A DNA stretch of 39,676 nt from Dipetalonema caudispina (Eukaryota; Nematoda; Chromadorea; Rhabditida; Onchocercidae), in the NCBI GenBank assembly GCA_013365325.1, contig JABVXV010000454.1:1-39676 (forward strand), written 5' to 3'. The notes under the pieces were generated by a model. That model saw only the letters and a program-made list of their open reading frames with translations. It made no database searches and was not told the DNA's origin. Below, one piece after another: positions 12,901-24,313 of the stretch. Position 1 is the stretch's first letter, and every line of letters starts with the position of its first letter. The translations under genes were made by a program, and so were the position numbers.

Positions 12901-15900
12901 TAAATTTAAAAAATGCACAAAAACATAATTTTAAAAATATTTTCATACTTTGAAGATTTTTTGAAACAATACAGTTTTTCATAGTAAATCATCTGTACAA
13001 ATTTGGATGATAATGTTTCTTTAGCTACTTTCGATAACCTCTGGCCTTTTATTACACTTTACTTTACGGTAGAAGAAAGATATAAGAGTTTACTGTTACA
13101 GTTTGGAAAGTTTAAAATAGTACAGTGAATGATGAAAATTTATCAAATTTGTTTGTTTCAAAGCAAAAGATTAAAATAGAAAAATTAACTGCCTTACATA
13201 AATACTTATTTTATTCGACAATTCAATATTTGCCCTTTTTTTCTTTCAATTTTCGAAAAAAAAAAAGATTTTATTTTTTTGCAGCAAAAAATTAGAAAGT
13301 TATCGCTCTCGCTTAGCTTATATGTCATTTTTTAAAATCGATCCATTGAAAAGAGTAATCATTTCATTTTTTGCTTTATAACTAATTAAATTTTGAAATT
13401 AATTTTTACATGCAAAATTCAAACTTTCTTTACATTAACATACAACAAAATTATAATATTTCAATTTATCAAGATATTTCGTTCGGTTGCATATTTGATT
13501 TTAATTTTGCAATTTACTTTTTCTTTTTATTGGTACTTAATTATGTAGTTTTAGCTTTCTACAATCAATGACTAGTTTTAAAAATTAATTTATACATGTG
13601 CTACATAGATTACGAATACAGGAATTTAATAATAATAAAAAAGTTAACTAAAAAAGATCTCAACGAAATCTCATCAGAATCTTTTTCAGAAGAGAATCTT
13701 TAATTGATTGTTTAAAGGAATCAGAAGTTTCTTGTAAAATAATCATTAAATTTACTACAGATAACACTATCATTAAATGTTTCGGAAGACAGTAATTACA
13801 TGGAAGAAATAATAATGACATTTGACAAATACCTTAGCTCTGATCCATATTATACCACCGGTATTCCAATCCATTCTACTTTACTGATCACTGATGCGTA
13901 TTGGCGGAAATTACGACAATATCTTCTTGATCAAGTATCATTTTCCCGGCCATTTATTTTCCTCCTTTTTTTTTTTTAAAAAAAAATTAAATTCATGAGA
14001 TGTATGTTGTGCTGATAAAAGAAGAAAAAAGATTTCTTTTTTTTAGTAGATTGATCGATTAATTCCAAATCAAATAATATTGATTGATAAAGAAGACAAA
14101 AAAAAATTTCCAATTTAAAAAACAAAGTGAAAATTTTTAGAATTAGAAATTGTATCTTTTTGACTGAAAAATTTGCATACTTCCTGAGAAATTTTTTTAA
14201 ACAATTTTCATCTTACTATTACTAAACGTATAATTTTTCCTTTTTTTTGAAAAAAAATGCAATTTTTTTTTTAATTTTTAAAATTTCTCCCTTCAAGTTT
14301 AATTTTTTTTCCAATTATTGGACTAATTAAACGAATCTTTCGTGAAATTATCAAATACAAAGCTTATATTTTTGCGGAAAATTTGTCGAAATTTGACTAC
14401 TAATGTCATTTAAATTGCAGATGTTAGGCAAAAATTATGCGATACAAAAAATAAAAGGTCGATTGGGATTGTTTGTAGAATCAGAAAATTGTGATGAATT
14501 AGAGCAAAAATTTGATTGTGAAATTCTTGAGAAGTGTCGCCAAGATGCTCAAAAAGTAAGCATTTCAGTGCTACTAATTTTGATAACTATCAATTAATTA
14601 ATAGAAACTTCAAGTAGTCCTATTAGTAAAACAATGTTACGCATAAATACGTTAAGTTATAGTATTAAATTTGAAAGTAACTTAAATTTTAATTAAACAA
14701 AAAAAGGAGATAAGAAAATATACGAACAATTATTTTTGGTAAATTGTGAACTTTTTTTTTCCTAGACCTATAATATTGTATTCTGAATAAATTGCAGGTA
14801 CGAATTTTTGGTGGAAAAATGCCTCGACTCAAAATTTCCGAACCATTAAAGAATGAATTTGAAGGATGTAGTACGGAATTGTTAACCGAACAAATCAATA
14901 TAAATGCTCTTGAAAATTATGGAACAATAAAATTTGGATATAATTATTTGATTAGCATTAATGAAACAATTTTTGGGACAATTATTAAAGTATTTGTTGA
15001 ATTACTCAGTTTAGTTTGATTAAAATAGCTATTATTTCATAATTTTATAAAATATAAATGTATAATAATGTGACAGAATTGTAGTAATAATGGAGCATTG
15101 GAATAATAATTTTACCTAAAGCTTTTATAAATTGTCCATTAATAAAAAATTATCAAAATTTTTTTTTCTTTTTTTTGGATTTTTAATAGTTTAACATTTA
15201 ATTAATCAAATCTATTTGCGAAATTACAGCATCAAAACAAGAATTTTGCAAAAATTTTAATCCAAAAATAATAGAAAAAAAAAAAGAAGCTAAGAATTTT
15301 TTTCTTTTTTCTTTTTTAAAAAAGAAAGCTAACAACAATGAAACATTTGTTAATTTCATGTTAAAATTTAGCAAATGCTAAAAATTATTTCAGGTAACCT
15401 GGAAATCAGGATCTTATCAGATTCCAGATTACAACTATCAATTACCATGCTCATTACAACGTATTGCTAATGCACCAAATAAGAAAGGCCTACTAATTAT
15501 TGGTATAGGCCTTTTTCATTTTTTCATACAATATGTAATCCATATACAAATATCAATAAACTTTATCTTGTTTCTTTTATTTATTTATTTATTTATTTCT
15601 TTTTTCATTGCTATTTTTTTTTTTTTAAACTACTGAAATGATTTAATTTTTAACGATAAATTTTTAAAAAAAAATCAAGAAGGACACTTTTAGCTAGCAT
15701 AAAATAAAATATATTACAATGAAAAAACATGCCTAAATTTAGTATGAAATAAGCTAATATAATATTTATTAACTTATTCATACTTTTATTTATTGCTTAA
15801 AATACTATCTAATAAATACAGAAAAATAAGTGAAATTAATTATTAACATCTATTTATAGATACGTCTATATACATTTACTTACGTACACGTATACACGTA

Positions 15901-16912
15901 CTAATGTACAACGTACAAAATGTATAAATTTACATACACATACATATTTGAATTTATCATGCAAATAATTATGCATTAAAATTTTTTCTTCTTAATTTGT
16001 TGCAATATTTGTTCGATTGTTTTAAATTATTTAAATTAAACCTTCCACATAAATGTCATTTTTTTCATGTACAATAATATCATAATTAGTAAAATTCATA
16101 ATTTTTCAATAATTTTATAATCTTCCATAAATGGTACAAAAAAAAAAAGAAAATTTTAAAAGATTTCATAATTTTCCTTTTTATGAAAAATATATATTAA
16201 ATTTCAATTTTTGAGGAGCTCGTAAGGATGATACTCGTTGGCCATATATTGCAAAAGCAAGATTGGGTGAAGATGGTAGTGATGCATATTTTAAAATTAC
16301 ACTTAAATTTATAAGGTATCATAAAATTAGCTCATTGATTATTTGCTTTATTCATTTTGTATAATTAATTATACCATTTTAAAATCAATTATACCATTTT
16401 ATTAGTTTACAAAGAATGTAATTTTAATTGATTGTAAAATAAACAAAATTTCAGGTCAGAAATCGATGATTCAATGACAGTAACTTGGACTGCTATTATT
16501 ATTGGTTAATTTTTGGCAAAAGTTTTAATTCTTTTTTTTTTTTTTTTTTTTGAAAATTTTATAAATGCCAACGATAATTTAATTCATCATCATATCTATC
16601 AAATGAATAATACATTTAAGTAATTCCGAATATTAAATAGAAATATTTAGGAAAAGATAAAAAAAAAAAAAAAACTCTGCTTAAGCATATTTTCAGATTC
16701 TTAAATTTTAATAACATCCTTTCGATAACCTATAACTTATTTTAACTAAACTTACAAGATTATAAATCAATACTTTTTGTTGCTATTAAATTTTTGCTAT
16801 TTCAGTAATGTTTACGATTCTATCAGTTTTATTTGTTATTATTTATATGGTACAATTTCAACGTAGAAAAAGTAATTTTAAACAAATCTTACATCAGGAA
16901 AGTTCCGTTTAG
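6996..16912 (+). CDS. predicted type I single-pass membrane protein, 20 exons, family not recognised
   Basis: Exons: 6996-7048, 7741-7847, 8298-8346, 8874-8994, 9206-9300, 9932-10013, 10311-10384, 11139-11422, 11654-11744, 11887-12004, 12144-12299, 12634-12836, 13285-13354, 13761-13934, 14421-14555, 14798-14989, 15394-15502, 16216-16315, 16455-16504, 16806-16912. The join is 2370 bases (789 residues) with every phase matching. Residues 1-17 look like a signal peptide (MNRAVVIIAVLIFCLID). A transmembrane segment lies at about 749-771, followed by an 18-residue basic tail (QRRKS...). The ectodomain has about 20 cysteines, including seven at 456-478 (SCCTACCCTRKVC), a Thr/Asn/acidic low-complexity linker at about 215-265 with N-glycosylation sequons N243 and N246, and a basic KKLKKR stretch at about 266-271. 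I recognise no domain. Least certain are the 49-base third exon, the non-consensus donor after 8994, and the acceptor at 16215 versus 16218. Confidence 0.88.
7165..7178. repeat. (GA)7 microsatellite
   Basis: Short dinucleotide run in intron 1 of the type I membrane-protein gene. Confidence 0.9.
7891..8075. repeat. degenerate 32-bp tandem repeat in intron 2
   Basis: Copies of a GTTAACTTGAAATTGAATA-like unit begin near 7891, 7950, 7982, 8014 and 8045, so the last four steps are 31-32 bp. Divergence between copies is high. Confidence 0.65.
8391..8458. repeat. inverted repeat with perfect 12-bp arms
   Basis: CATTCTGATCAA at 8391-8402 is the exact reverse complement of TTGATCAGAATG at 8447-8458. 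Inside it lie more ATGATCAT-type palindromes. It sits in intron 3, just after the open frame that contains the 49-base exon, and could form a hairpin. Confidence 0.85.
8484..8800. repeat. 47-bp degenerate minisatellite in intron 3
   Basis: The core TTGATCTGATTTGAAATATA recurs at about 8484, 8531, 8571, 8618, 8665, 8713 and 8760, mostly 47-48 bp apart with one 40-bp step. About seven diverged copies fill much of the intron between exons 3 and 4 of the membrane-protein gene. Confidence 0.8.
9493..9890. repeat. three diverged ~150-bp repeats in intron 5
   Basis: GAAATGTAATTTGAAAT at 9501 recurs at 9660 and, as AAAATGTTATTTGAAAT, at about 9797. Each copy is followed by a similar AGCATAATT(T/G)ATTAA segment. 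Copy spacing is 159 and about 137 bp. Confidence 0.6.
15862..15940. repeat. ACGT-rich alternating purine-pyrimidine stretch in intron 17
   Basis: Between 15862 and 15920 the sequence contains six CG steps set in TACGTACACGTATACACGTAC-like alternation. This is unusual in a window where CG is otherwise scarce. No function can be assigned. Confidence 0.5.
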
Positions 16913-18979
16913 TTTATGCAAAAAGAGAGAAGAAAAATGATGTTCCGGAAGAAAAACTTTTTTGTATGGTAATAATACATGTTGTTGTTGTTGTTGTTGT
17001 TTGTTAAGTTTAATTTAATCTCATTTGTATAAAATTTTAATAGACAATAAAATCAGTTTCATTCTTTCATATATTGTTATCTAAAATAGCTTAATGAAAA
17101 AAATAAAACTAAAATTTAACATATAAATTAATTAATACTTAATCATAAAGTAACTTGCTGAAATAAAAATTTATCCGAATGTTACATTTCCGGAAGTTTA
17201 TATTTCTTTAAACCTTTTGTGCTTTATCATTACTCTTTTATTTTAATTTAACAAGAAAATTATTAGATAAAATTGTGACTGTATGCATGGAAAATTAATA
17301 CTGAATTTATCATGCAAATATTTGAAATAATTGATAGAAATATATAAAAGATTTCCAATGATTTCTAAGAATGCTTTTGGTGTAAAAAAAGTTTGTGCTT
17401 GATGCTTTTAATTCATTTTTGCTTAATTTATTTTCTATGATAAACCTTACATGTAAATATTAATTTTTTGAAATTATTTTTCAAAATATATTTGAATTTC
17501 TTTAACGATTGCACGGACACATAATGTCATCAGAAACAAACCTTTTTTTTTTATTTTTCGCACTTTTTCACTTTAAATAATGAAATTCAAAATGCTAAAA
17601 TTATTGAAAAGTATACAAATTAGCACAAACTGTTTACATGTTTTATAACATAACACTTAATTGTTCTTGATTGGGAATCGAATAAATTAAATTTAAATTA
17701 CGAGAGAAATTTGGAACCGAAATTGGCAAGAAAATGGGAAATTAATAGTCTGAAATGAAATTTAAACTTAATCTAACTTTTAAAATATCGTGTTTTCTTC
17801 CTTGTTTCATTAAATTACAATATTGTTTTTACCATATTTTGCACATGATATTTATTTTACTTAATTATTAATTAAATGAAAATCTCATCCACATTGCTTT
17901 CTTCTTCATTTTTTCTTTTCCCTCTCCTAATTTTTACTATTTAAACATAAAGTTTAGAAGCATAATTAAATTATCAAAAATATGACTTAACTAATATACG
18001 TTATGTTTTTCATATAAATTATTATGAATACGTAAAATTTAATTAAACAACGTAAAGCAGTAAATACGTTATGCTTCATTAATATACATTTTATGCATTT
18101 ACATAATTACGTTATTATAAATGAGCAAAATTTTGTACCAAAAATGAAACAAGAAACAAAATAAGTTAGTTTCGTGAATTTTACTTCAAATTATTAAATG
18201 AAATTATTTCAATGAATGAAATTTTACAATAATTATCTCTCTAAATATGAAATAATTAACAACGTTAAGAATCGTATGTAACTACTACTGAGGATAAAAT
18301 TGTATGAGTTATTCGTTTTATTTATGCTTTTTAATATTCTTAAAATGACTGAATTGATTAAATTTAATATAATTTATTGAAAATTTAGAAAAATTTTTGA
18401 TATCAAAAATAATTCTATTTTATATGCAATTAATTAATTGTTTTGTATGCATGCAAAATTTTCCGTCATGTTAAATTGCTTTTCATCCAGAAATATTATT
18501 GAATATAACTTTAAAAGTTTGATACATTGAAGAGAAATTTTAATTAAAAGATTGATATATTTTTGTGAAAATTTAATCAATTCTATACCCTTCTATAAAT
18601 CATTGCAACAATTTATTGTTAATTTGAAACAATTAAATTAAATTGCAAAAAATAAAAAAATAAACTTCAAATATTTTGTCTTTTTGTCCCCTTCTATTTA
18701 TTTTGTTTTTTTTTTATTTCATATTTGGCTTAATTACTATGAAATCATATATGAAAAGATGAAAAAAAATAAAAAAAAGAAAAAATTGTACGAGAAATAG
18801 AGGAAACTAAAATAATTCTTCAATTGCTTTATTCTAATTTTTTCTTTTTTATTCCACAGAATTGAACTATTTTATAGTCGGAGTGCTACCATTGTAAAAT
18901 GATTGAAAAATGAATGATATAACATTGACCTTTCGTCCAATGTCAATAAATTAGCCTAGCATAGCAACTTGGCTGAAGT
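16913..18979. other. gene-free 3' flank of the membrane-protein gene
   Basis: This is very AT-rich sequence without exon-like islands. It holds the membrane gene's likely polyadenylation signal, a (GTT)6 run at 16981-17000, and a cluster of TACGTTAT/TACGTAA words at 17998-18115. The two flanking genes converge on this stretch. Confidence 0.6.
17046..17051 (+). promoter_or_regulatory. AATAAA polyadenylation signal, membrane-protein gene
   Basis: This is the first perfect AATAAA after the TAG at 16910-16912, at a typical 3'-UTR distance of about 130 bases. Cleavage site not identifiable. Confidence 0.5.
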
Positions 18980-19312
18980 TTGATATAAAATACTACTGTA
19001 CCAAATGCTTATGCTACTTGTTATTTTGATATAATAAGGATAACTTTAACAAATCGATACATCATTCCGGTTCCGGTATGCATTTCTTTGTTCTTTATAT
19101 ATGATAGTATAAAATTTATTTTACTAAATGGTTATACTTTGTTGTTATGATAAGATTAATTTTAACAAATCGATACATCATTCCGGTTCCGGTATGCATT
19201 TCTTTGTTCTTTATATATGATAGTATAAAATTTATTTTACCAAATGATTATACTTTGTTGTTATGATAAGATTAATTTTAACAAATCGATACATCATTCC
19301 GGTTCCGGCTGC
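18980..19312. repeat. 116-bp tandem repeat, about three copies, with CCGGTTCCGG
   Basis: The motif ATCATTCCGGTTCCGG begins at 19061, 19177 and 19293, exactly 116 bp apart. Copies two and three are nearly identical and the first is more diverged at its left side. The CCGGTTCCGG cores are the most G+C-rich points for kilobases around. The array lies between the two converging gene ends. Confidence 0.92.
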
Positions 19313-19513
19313 TTCTTTCTTTAATTTTATGCAATTTGTCTTATAGATAATCATAATATTGATCAATTTGATGATTTGATGAATAGAATATAGTTAATAA
19401 TTAACTTTTTTTTGTCATTTTTTTGGTCAATATCAAAATTAAGTTATGCTTCAATTTAAATTTTCATTTGAAATTATAATTTTACATTTGAAGTAGATAA
19501 AATATGCAACATC

Positions 19514-19519
19514 TTTATT
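19514..19519 (-). promoter_or_regulatory. AATAAA polyadenylation signal, mutarotase-like gene
   Basis: A minus-strand AATAAA lies 50 bases beyond the stop codon of the mutarotase-like gene, a typical position for cleavage and polyadenylation. Confidence 0.6.
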
Positions 19520-19568
19520 AATCTATGCATGGATAATAAACAAATGATGAGATCAATTTGAGATTAGA

Positions 19569-22500
19569 TTATTCCTTATCATGACCAAATTGATAAACGG
19601 TAAGATGCTGATAGAGTTCATCAGGCCGTAATATAATTGATGGGAAATGTGGCTGAAAATATAATAATTACATTTTAATTATGCTAATTTGAAAACAACA
19701 AAAATTATTTTAATTATAATAATTTGATAATAGCAATGATTGAATTTTATTTATGCTCATCTAATCTGGTATAATTGATAGAAGATATGATTTGAACATC
19801 ATAACTAAATTTTAGTAATGACAATTTGTTAATAATACTGATAATAATTAAATTTAATTTCTACTAAAAGAAACAATTTATACACATGGATAGTAATAAA
19901 TAATGTATATTTTCGTTTTAAATTTCAATATTAGGTAAATTAAAATTAATGAAACAAAAAATGAACGTAAATATATTTTAGTTATCAAATTAGATAAAAT
20001 AATTAAACAAAACAGGTCTTTGCTTAAAATAAAATTTAAACACATAACATTTTTGGGATCATTTAATGCTTAATGATTCCTTAATGATTTTCTATCTTTA
20101 CTAAACCACCAATTAATTTTATTAATCAAATGATTGTAATAGACAAAAATTGCTATGCTTCGACAAATATTGCATTCCAATCAATTAATTTAACTTCTAA
20201 ATTTTTATATTCAATTCCTTTTTTTTTTTCTCATTTAAATAATTCAACACAAAAGAAAAAGAAAAACTGATGGCAACATCTAATAATTATTACATATCGT
20301 GTCAATATTTAACTAAATTATTTTTAACTACCAAATTGTTATATTCAAATTATTCGTTTCTAATTTTTTTTTTTTTTTTTTTTTTTTGCAAAATGATTAT
20401 TATTTTTTTTTTTTAAATTACCAATTTTTGATAATTGAAAGTTATAAAAACATTTGTGTTAGCAATTTTTATAGTGAAAAAGATGGGAAAAAAAAAAAAA
20501 ACAAACTTGATTAATAGCATCACTTAAACCACGACATTGTAATGTAAAAGCTGAATAACGATCGTAAATATGATTCATTTTACCATTATGATTATTCAAC
20601 CATGAACCCATATTAACATATACACATGGATATGTTGTCGAAACTGTCATCTTGATACCACTTGATGTAGATGCAATACTACAAAATAGCTATATACTAA
20701 TAATTAGCAATTACTAATAATAATTAAATAGCATTTCTTTTCAATAATACTACAATTGTAAGAATAGTTAACTAATTAATAAAGAATGTTAGCTAATTAG
20801 TAACTGTTAACTAATAAATAAAGAGTGTTAATTAATATTAAATAAAGAATGTTAACTGATTAATAATTGCATAAGATAAAAGCAAAAAAAAAAAAAAATT
20901 GGAAAAGTTAAACAATTTTGTAAAAATTGCACTTTAATATTTTAGTAAATTTTTTTCCAAATAATATTCTGATAAAAAAAAATTTCAGCTTTGCCAAAAA
21001 AGAAATAGTGGAAAAAAGAATGAAAAATTTAAAAACCTAGCAATATGTCGAAATTTTCTTGATGTATTTAATTCATTCATTTCGAAGCAAAAATCATGAT
21101 TATAATCCAATTGTTTGTTATTCATTTCCAATAAATCGGATAGTTTTCGTTGAACAAGAAAATTGAACTGACTATCACCAACATTTGTAATTGTTCATGA
21201 AAAGTAAAAATAGATGCATAATTTTTAATGAAAAGGTAAAGAATTTGCAATTTGAAGTTAGTTTTTTTTTTTTTTTTTTTTTGAAATGATTTCAACTATT
21301 TTAAATTAAAGAGCAAAAAATTTTCTTATCGAAAGATAAAATTTTTTAATACTATTATATGAAAGTTATTTACCTGTTGAGAAACCGTTGTCATCCGTCG
21401 GAAGATAATTTGGTGTACACAATTGTATGATGTGATCGTCTAATGATGGTGTCCCCTATAAATGCAAAAATTTTAATTCAACGGAAATTCTCATTAATGA
21501 TTAATTAATGATTCAATTTCCCAAATAGTTTAATGTGCCATAGAATTCATTAAATGAACTTGGAGTAATACCAATGAAAAGAGAGCAAAAATTGAATTTA
21601 AATATTAGGCAAAAATTCTCATTGACAATTAATTGATGGATTAATTTTTGAAATGTTAAATGGAAATTCTCATCAATAACTATTTAAAGATTTAACTGTT
21701 AAAATGCAATTTATTGTCAGATATTGTTAATTGTTTTAATCAAATTAATGTTACCATAAAATTAAACTATTAATATGTAACGAAAAATACTTAATTTGCT
21801 GGTAGCCTAAATAAAAGATAAAATGAACAGAAGAACTATTCGGTTAATATTATGAATATTTTCCGGAAAATGATGCAAGCAATCATTGCCATTTACAACA
21901 TCCAATAATATCATTATTACAGTTTGATTTCTTATTGTTGCATAATTTACACTGAATAAATAAAAATGACACTCAAAATCACTCAATAATTTATAACTAT
22001 CTACAAGTAATCGATTCTGAATTAACTTACAACTGCAAGTAATCGATCCTGAATTAACTTACAACTATGTACAAGTAATCGATCTCAAATTAATTTGCCT
22101 TCTTGCAAATAGCAAAACTTCAAATAACAAAAATACCTCGCCATTTAAATTGAAGTAAGCATTATTAGCGATATTTAATATTGTCGACTTATCAGTTGAG
22201 GCTCGATAATCAATTACTATTTCGTTTTCATTTGTTAATATATATGTAACTTCTAAATGCACCTGAAAGAGAAGCAAAATTGAAAAAAATTAGTATTAAA
22301 AATTCAATAAATTAATATTAATTAATTAATGTTAAATTAATACCATAATATCAATCGCATATAAATAATTCGAGGTAATTTTATTGATATGAATTGAAAT
22401 AGATCAATTTTTCATTTCTTCTTTTTCATTTGTTAATAAATGATAGCAATTGTTGGATGACAAATTGTTAGGATCACATATGCTATTGCAATATTCAATA

Positions 22501-24301
22501 TGGTAATTAATCAAATGATAAATTTTCAAATTTAAATTAACCTGTCCTGGATATCCTCCTTCACCATCATGGCTAGTACATGTAAAACATATACCATTTC
22601 CTTCATCTAATAATTCATAATTCCACAATTTCTGTAATTTCTACTAACTACTACTAACATTATTTATCTTGCTAAAAAAAAAAAAAAAAATTTAAAATTA
22701 AATTTGGAGGAAAAAAAATTTTGTTTAATTTTTAGCTTCAATTATCAATTATCATGAATTTTCTCATCCTCAATTTGTTACATCATATTTGTATTAATTT
22801 ATTTCCGAAAAAAAAAAAAGCTTAAAATTTAATGTTAACCTTTGATAAGCTTCCTCGTATCCCACCATTCATATGATGTGGTGGAGCATTTAAGCCAAGT
22901 TCATATTCTTTGCTATCCAATGCAAATTTCCCATTACTTATATGGCCAGCAACACGTCCAATTACTGCACCAATACTATGAGTATCTGATTCATATTCTG
23001 TAATGCAATTATACTCATATTCGTATTCGTATTGGTATTTAAATATTATCCATAAATTTATATTCATTTTTATTTCGGCAAAATAAAAATTAATTCCTAT
23101 TATTTTAACATTAAAATATTACACTAAAATCTATATTCCCTTATCATCATAGATTGGCCAGTATTTAACTTTTAACTTGGCTCTTTTATATAACAATTAT
23201 GAGTACAAAAATTTATGAACAATTATTAATATTACAATTAAGATTTTCTGTTCTTAGTCGATGATTCTCAAATTGAAATCTAAAAAAAAAAAAACTGCAA
23301 ACATAAACAGTGAATATTAACTATTATCATATAATTATTTTTAAGTACAAAAATTGTCGGAAAGAGAAAAGTAATTTTTAATTAACAATGTTGAATGAAA
23401 TTTTACCAAGCATAAATTTTGTTGAAATATTGTCGAAATATTTTTAAGCTAGGAAAAATTGATAATTAATAAAGAAAAGTTTCATAAACAAGGAAATGAT
23501 TTTTATTACTCTCAAATAGAATAATAATTTGAAACATTGAAAAGATTGAAAAACAACGTTAAATGATTTTTGCCCTGCTTTTTTTTTTTCACTTATTGAA
23601 TTTTTTGACCTATAATTTACCATACTTTTAATTGATGCAAAATGATAAAATTCAATATTCAGTTACACATAATGAAATGACGGAAATTCTATTACTATTT
23701 TATTTTAATCGAGTATTTCGTTCCCATCGAGTAATATGATTAAATTTAATTTTTCAATTTAAATTCTTTTTCAATATATGGTATTAAATATTTCAGACAA
23801 TATTTCAGAAAGTTGAATTAAGAGAATGATCTAAGTGGAAATTGTAGAAAAGTTTGCAAAATTTCTGCAAGAAATTTTTTCAAAACTAATAATATCTAAT
23901 AATTTTGGCATTTTATAAATTTTACACGTAAAAGTATAATTAAGAGCTAAGTAATAACTAGTAATAAAAATTCAAAAATGAAAAATTGAAATAGCTGCTA
24001 ACAATTTAACAATACTATCTTTAATAGTATGAATGCAAATGAAGAATTAAATAATAACGAAAATTTAAAAATTAAAAAAAAAAATTGAAATAATTGCTAA
24101 GAAACCTTCAAGAGTACGAAATCCAAGTACAACATCCCGTAATATGCCATTACGATCGGATACCAAAGCAGTCATTAAAATTGCACCATAATTTAATAAT
24201 TCAATTTTCATTCCATTATTATTTGTTAATGATATTTTCACTACTCGTCCTTCTTCTGTTTTTGTTATGCCAAATTGTTCGATAGTAATAAGTCGTAGCA
24301 T
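19569..24301 (-). CDS. aldose 1-epimerase (galactose mutarotase) homologue with a replaced active site, 8 exons
   Basis: Exons in order: 24301-24106, 22997-22840, 22631-22542, 22262-22137, 21455-21374, 21196-21037, 20678-20507, 19652-19569. The join gives 355 residues (human GALM has 342). The whole family fold aligns: DVVLGF, GAVIGRVAGHI, HHMNGGIRG, SHDGEGGYPGQ, TNENEIVIDYRA, NNAYFNLNG, DDHIIQLCTPNYLP, DYNHDFCF, SDAINQ and SIILRPDEL. Active family members interconvert alpha and beta anomers of hexoses in the cytosol. Here the residues matching human N81, R82, H107, H176, D243, Q279 and E307 are G83, H84, N109, N182, N250, Y291 and Q318, so catalysis is not expected. The join from exon 5 to 6 needs a GT-AT intron. 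There is no signal peptide. It is either a retained pseudoenzyme or a recent pseudogene; family membership is firm. Confidence 0.93.
20768..20870. repeat. short degenerate GTTAACTAAT/AATAAAGA repeats in an intron
   Basis: The words GTTAACTAATTAATAAAGAA and close variants recur at about 20768, 20797 and 20856 within the sixth intron of the mutarotase-like gene. They are too diverged to define a clean unit. Confidence 0.45.
21197..21198 (-). other. non-consensus 3' splice site (AT in place of AG)
   Basis: The donor after 21374 is a good GTAAAT. The matching coding exon must begin with GA at 21196 to complete the Gly codon of the STG motif and continue into TITNVGDSQFNF. The two intron bases before it are AT, in the context CTTTTCAT. 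A single base at 21197 (minus T, plus A) separates it from the normal TTTTCAG. The only AGs nearby, after GATAG and GTCAG, shift the frame and run into TGA or TAA within about 20 codons. The genomic triplet just upstream reads TGA in frame, so the exon cannot extend upstream. Confidence 0.8.
22000..22100. repeat. three 32-36-bp tandem copies in an intron
   Basis: CAAGTAATCGAT begins at 22004, 22036 and 22072, followed each time by a CTGAATTAACTTACAACT-like segment. It lies in the fourth intron of the mutarotase-like gene. Confidence 0.85.
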
Positions 24302-24311
24302 TATTTCAGTA

Positions 24312-24313
24312 CT
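24312..24313 (-). promoter_or_regulatory. candidate spliced-leader or 5'-UTR acceptor
   Basis: The minus strand reads ATTATTAATTTAG just 10 bases before the ATG of the mutarotase-like gene. An acceptor this close to a start codon is typical of nematode SL trans-splicing, but a cis-spliced 5'-UTR exon is equally possible. No leader can be seen in genomic sequence. Confidence 0.4.

Noticed and set aside
22822..23067. Apparent start MNINLWIIFKYQYEYEYEY upstream of exon 2 of the mutarotase-like gene
   Set aside because: This is intron read-through. The acceptor TTACAG before 22997 and the phase of exon 1 show where the exon begins.
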